From positions 1 to 5,877 of the forward strand of contig CAUDAE010000112.1 of the NCBI GenBank assembly GCA_958447445.1: 5,877 nucleotides of DNA, in the 5' to 3' direction. The number at the start of each line of letters is the position of its first letter. Position 1 is the first letter of the stretch. Of this stretch, positions 5,672 to 5,877 are shown one piece after another. Under the pieces are notes generated by a model. The model ran no database searches. It saw nothing but the letters and a program-made list of their open reading frames with translations, and had not been told where the DNA came from. Position numbers and translations under genes: made by a program. Source of the stretch: an uncultured Collinsella sp. (lineage in GTDB: Bacteria > Actinomycetota > Coriobacteriia > Coriobacteriales > Coriobacteriaceae).

Positions 5672-5688
5672 TTAGGAATGATTTTTAA
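5672..5688. promoter_or_regulatory. PerR/Fur-like palindrome upstream of the rubrerythrin promoter
   Basis: TTAGGAAT-G-ATTTTTAA is an 8-1-8 imperfect palindrome (six of eight arm positions match) with the TxAxAAT-N-ATT character of PerR/Fur boxes. It lies five bases upstream of the proposed -35. Rubrerythrins of anaerobes are classic PerR targets. The match is partial and the region is AT-rich, so chance is possible. Confidence 0.3.
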
Positions 5689-5711
5689 TAAAACAATTTT
5701 GAGATATGAAG

Positions 5712-5729
5712 ATGTTGATTGATTAACGA
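5712..5729. promoter_or_regulatory. Rex-like operator, site 1
   Basis: ATGTTGA-TTGA-TTAACGA matches the clostridial-type Rex box TTGTTAA-N4-TTAACAA at 11 of 14 defined positions. Rex is the NADH/NAD+-sensing repressor of fermentative genes, including alcohol dehydrogenases. This site is upstream of the likely promoter of the gene starting at 5811 and 64 bases, centre to centre, from site 2. Confidence 0.4.
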
Positions 5730-5775
5730 TTGGCAGGCCGTCTTTGACCGCCGCTGAGTACAATCGGTCGAGCAA

Positions 5776-5793
5776 ATGTTGACCCATCAACAA
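5776..5793. promoter_or_regulatory. Rex-like operator, site 2
   Basis: ATGTTGA-CCCA-TCAACAA contains a perfect 6-4-6 palindrome (TGTTGA/TCAACA) and also matches the Rex box TTGTTAA-N4-TTAACAA at 11 of 14 positions. It lies 11 bases downstream of a TACAAT -10-like hexamer (5759-5764), so a bound repressor would sit at or just past the transcription start. No good -35 is seen for that hexamer. Confidence 0.5.
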
Positions 5794-5812
5794 ATAAAGG
5801 AGTTTCCTTTAT
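5794..5812 (+). promoter_or_regulatory. hairpin enclosing the ribosome binding site
   Basis: ATAAAGGA-GTT-TCCTTTAT is a perfect 8-3-8 inverted repeat. The left arm contains the Shine-Dalgarno AAAGGAG (5796-5802 with the first loop base), and the right arm ends on the first two bases of the ATG at 5811. In RNA it could mask the ribosome site, though the stem is mostly A-U and short. Confidence 0.5.
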
Positions 5813-5877
5813 GCATCTAGCCCGTCGTGCCTGGTGCCGAACATATCAGACGGTTTTTCGCATTTCATTGCCGATCC
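5811..5877 (+). CDS. 5' end of a gene, possibly iron-containing alcohol dehydrogenase (partial)
   Basis: Only 22 codons are in view and the frame is open to the window edge. The ATG at 5811 follows AAAGGAG with eight bases of spacing, so the start is well supported. The N-terminus (MHLARRAWCRTYQTVF, then RISLP) resembles the R-x-x-CR-x-x-Q-x-V-x-x-hydrophobic-LP opening that I associate with a group of group III iron-dependent alcohol dehydrogenases in anaerobes. That would be a cytosolic NAD(P)H-linked aldehyde/alcohol redox enzyme. The two Rex-like sites upstream fit this role independently, but the identity rests on a short stretch and memory of the family. It is divergent from rubrerythrin. 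Confidence 0.5.
   Translation, partial: MHLARRAWCRTYQTVFRISLPI

Noticed and set aside
1..5877. tRNA, rRNA, CRISPR array or known riboswitch
   Set aside because: No cloverleaf, rRNA signature, regularly spaced repeat-spacer pattern or recognisable aptamer was seen on either strand by eye.

Overview
The window looks like the chromosome of a strictly or mainly anaerobic, moderately high-GC Gram-positive bacterium. The best guess is a gut Coriobacteriia member, possibly Collinsella. The evidence is the pdxST/pdxR locus, an N-terminal-rubredoxin ('reverse') rubrerythrin, clear Shine-Dalgarno sites of the AAAGGA/AAGGGAG type, and a nuclease-like protein whose style I associate with Coriobacteriia. 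The genus assignment is an inference from remembered family patterns, not from a search.

Left part (1-3328), vitamin B6. The first 247 bases hold no gene I can defend, but carry two adjacent stem-loops: a REP-like one at 104-134 and an 82-base hairpin at 134-215. Then comes the two-gene PLP synthase operon on the minus strand, pdxS followed by pdxT. It is divergent from a MocR-type (GntR helix-turn-helix plus aminotransferase-fold) regulator on the plus strand, almost certainly PdxR. PdxS and PdxT make pyridoxal 5'-phosphate from ribose 5-phosphate, glyceraldehyde 3-phosphate and glutamine; the regulator probably senses PLP. The 145-base divergent gap carries a plausible pdxS promoter, a palindrome over its -10 and a direct repeat, which are candidate operators.

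Middle part (3323-4860), the most unusual region. Two 119-base repeats with identical terminal inverted arms lie in direct orientation, 77% identical with no indels. They bracket a single gene encoding a protein with an AbiEi/DUF559-like layout and a probable PD-(D/E)XK-type nuclease domain. The outer end of one repeat supplies the stop codon of pdxR, and the outer end of the other supplies the stop codon of the nuclease gene. This looks like a repeat-bounded accessory cassette.

Right part (4928-5877), oxygen and redox. A reverse rubrerythrin gene on the minus strand has its own promoter, a PerR/Fur-like palindrome and a strong intrinsic terminator. Divergent from it is the beginning of a gene cut by the window edge, tentatively an iron-containing alcohol dehydrogenase. 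Its upstream region has two 18-base palindromes resembling the Rex (NADH sensor) operator and a hairpin that encloses its ribosome binding site.
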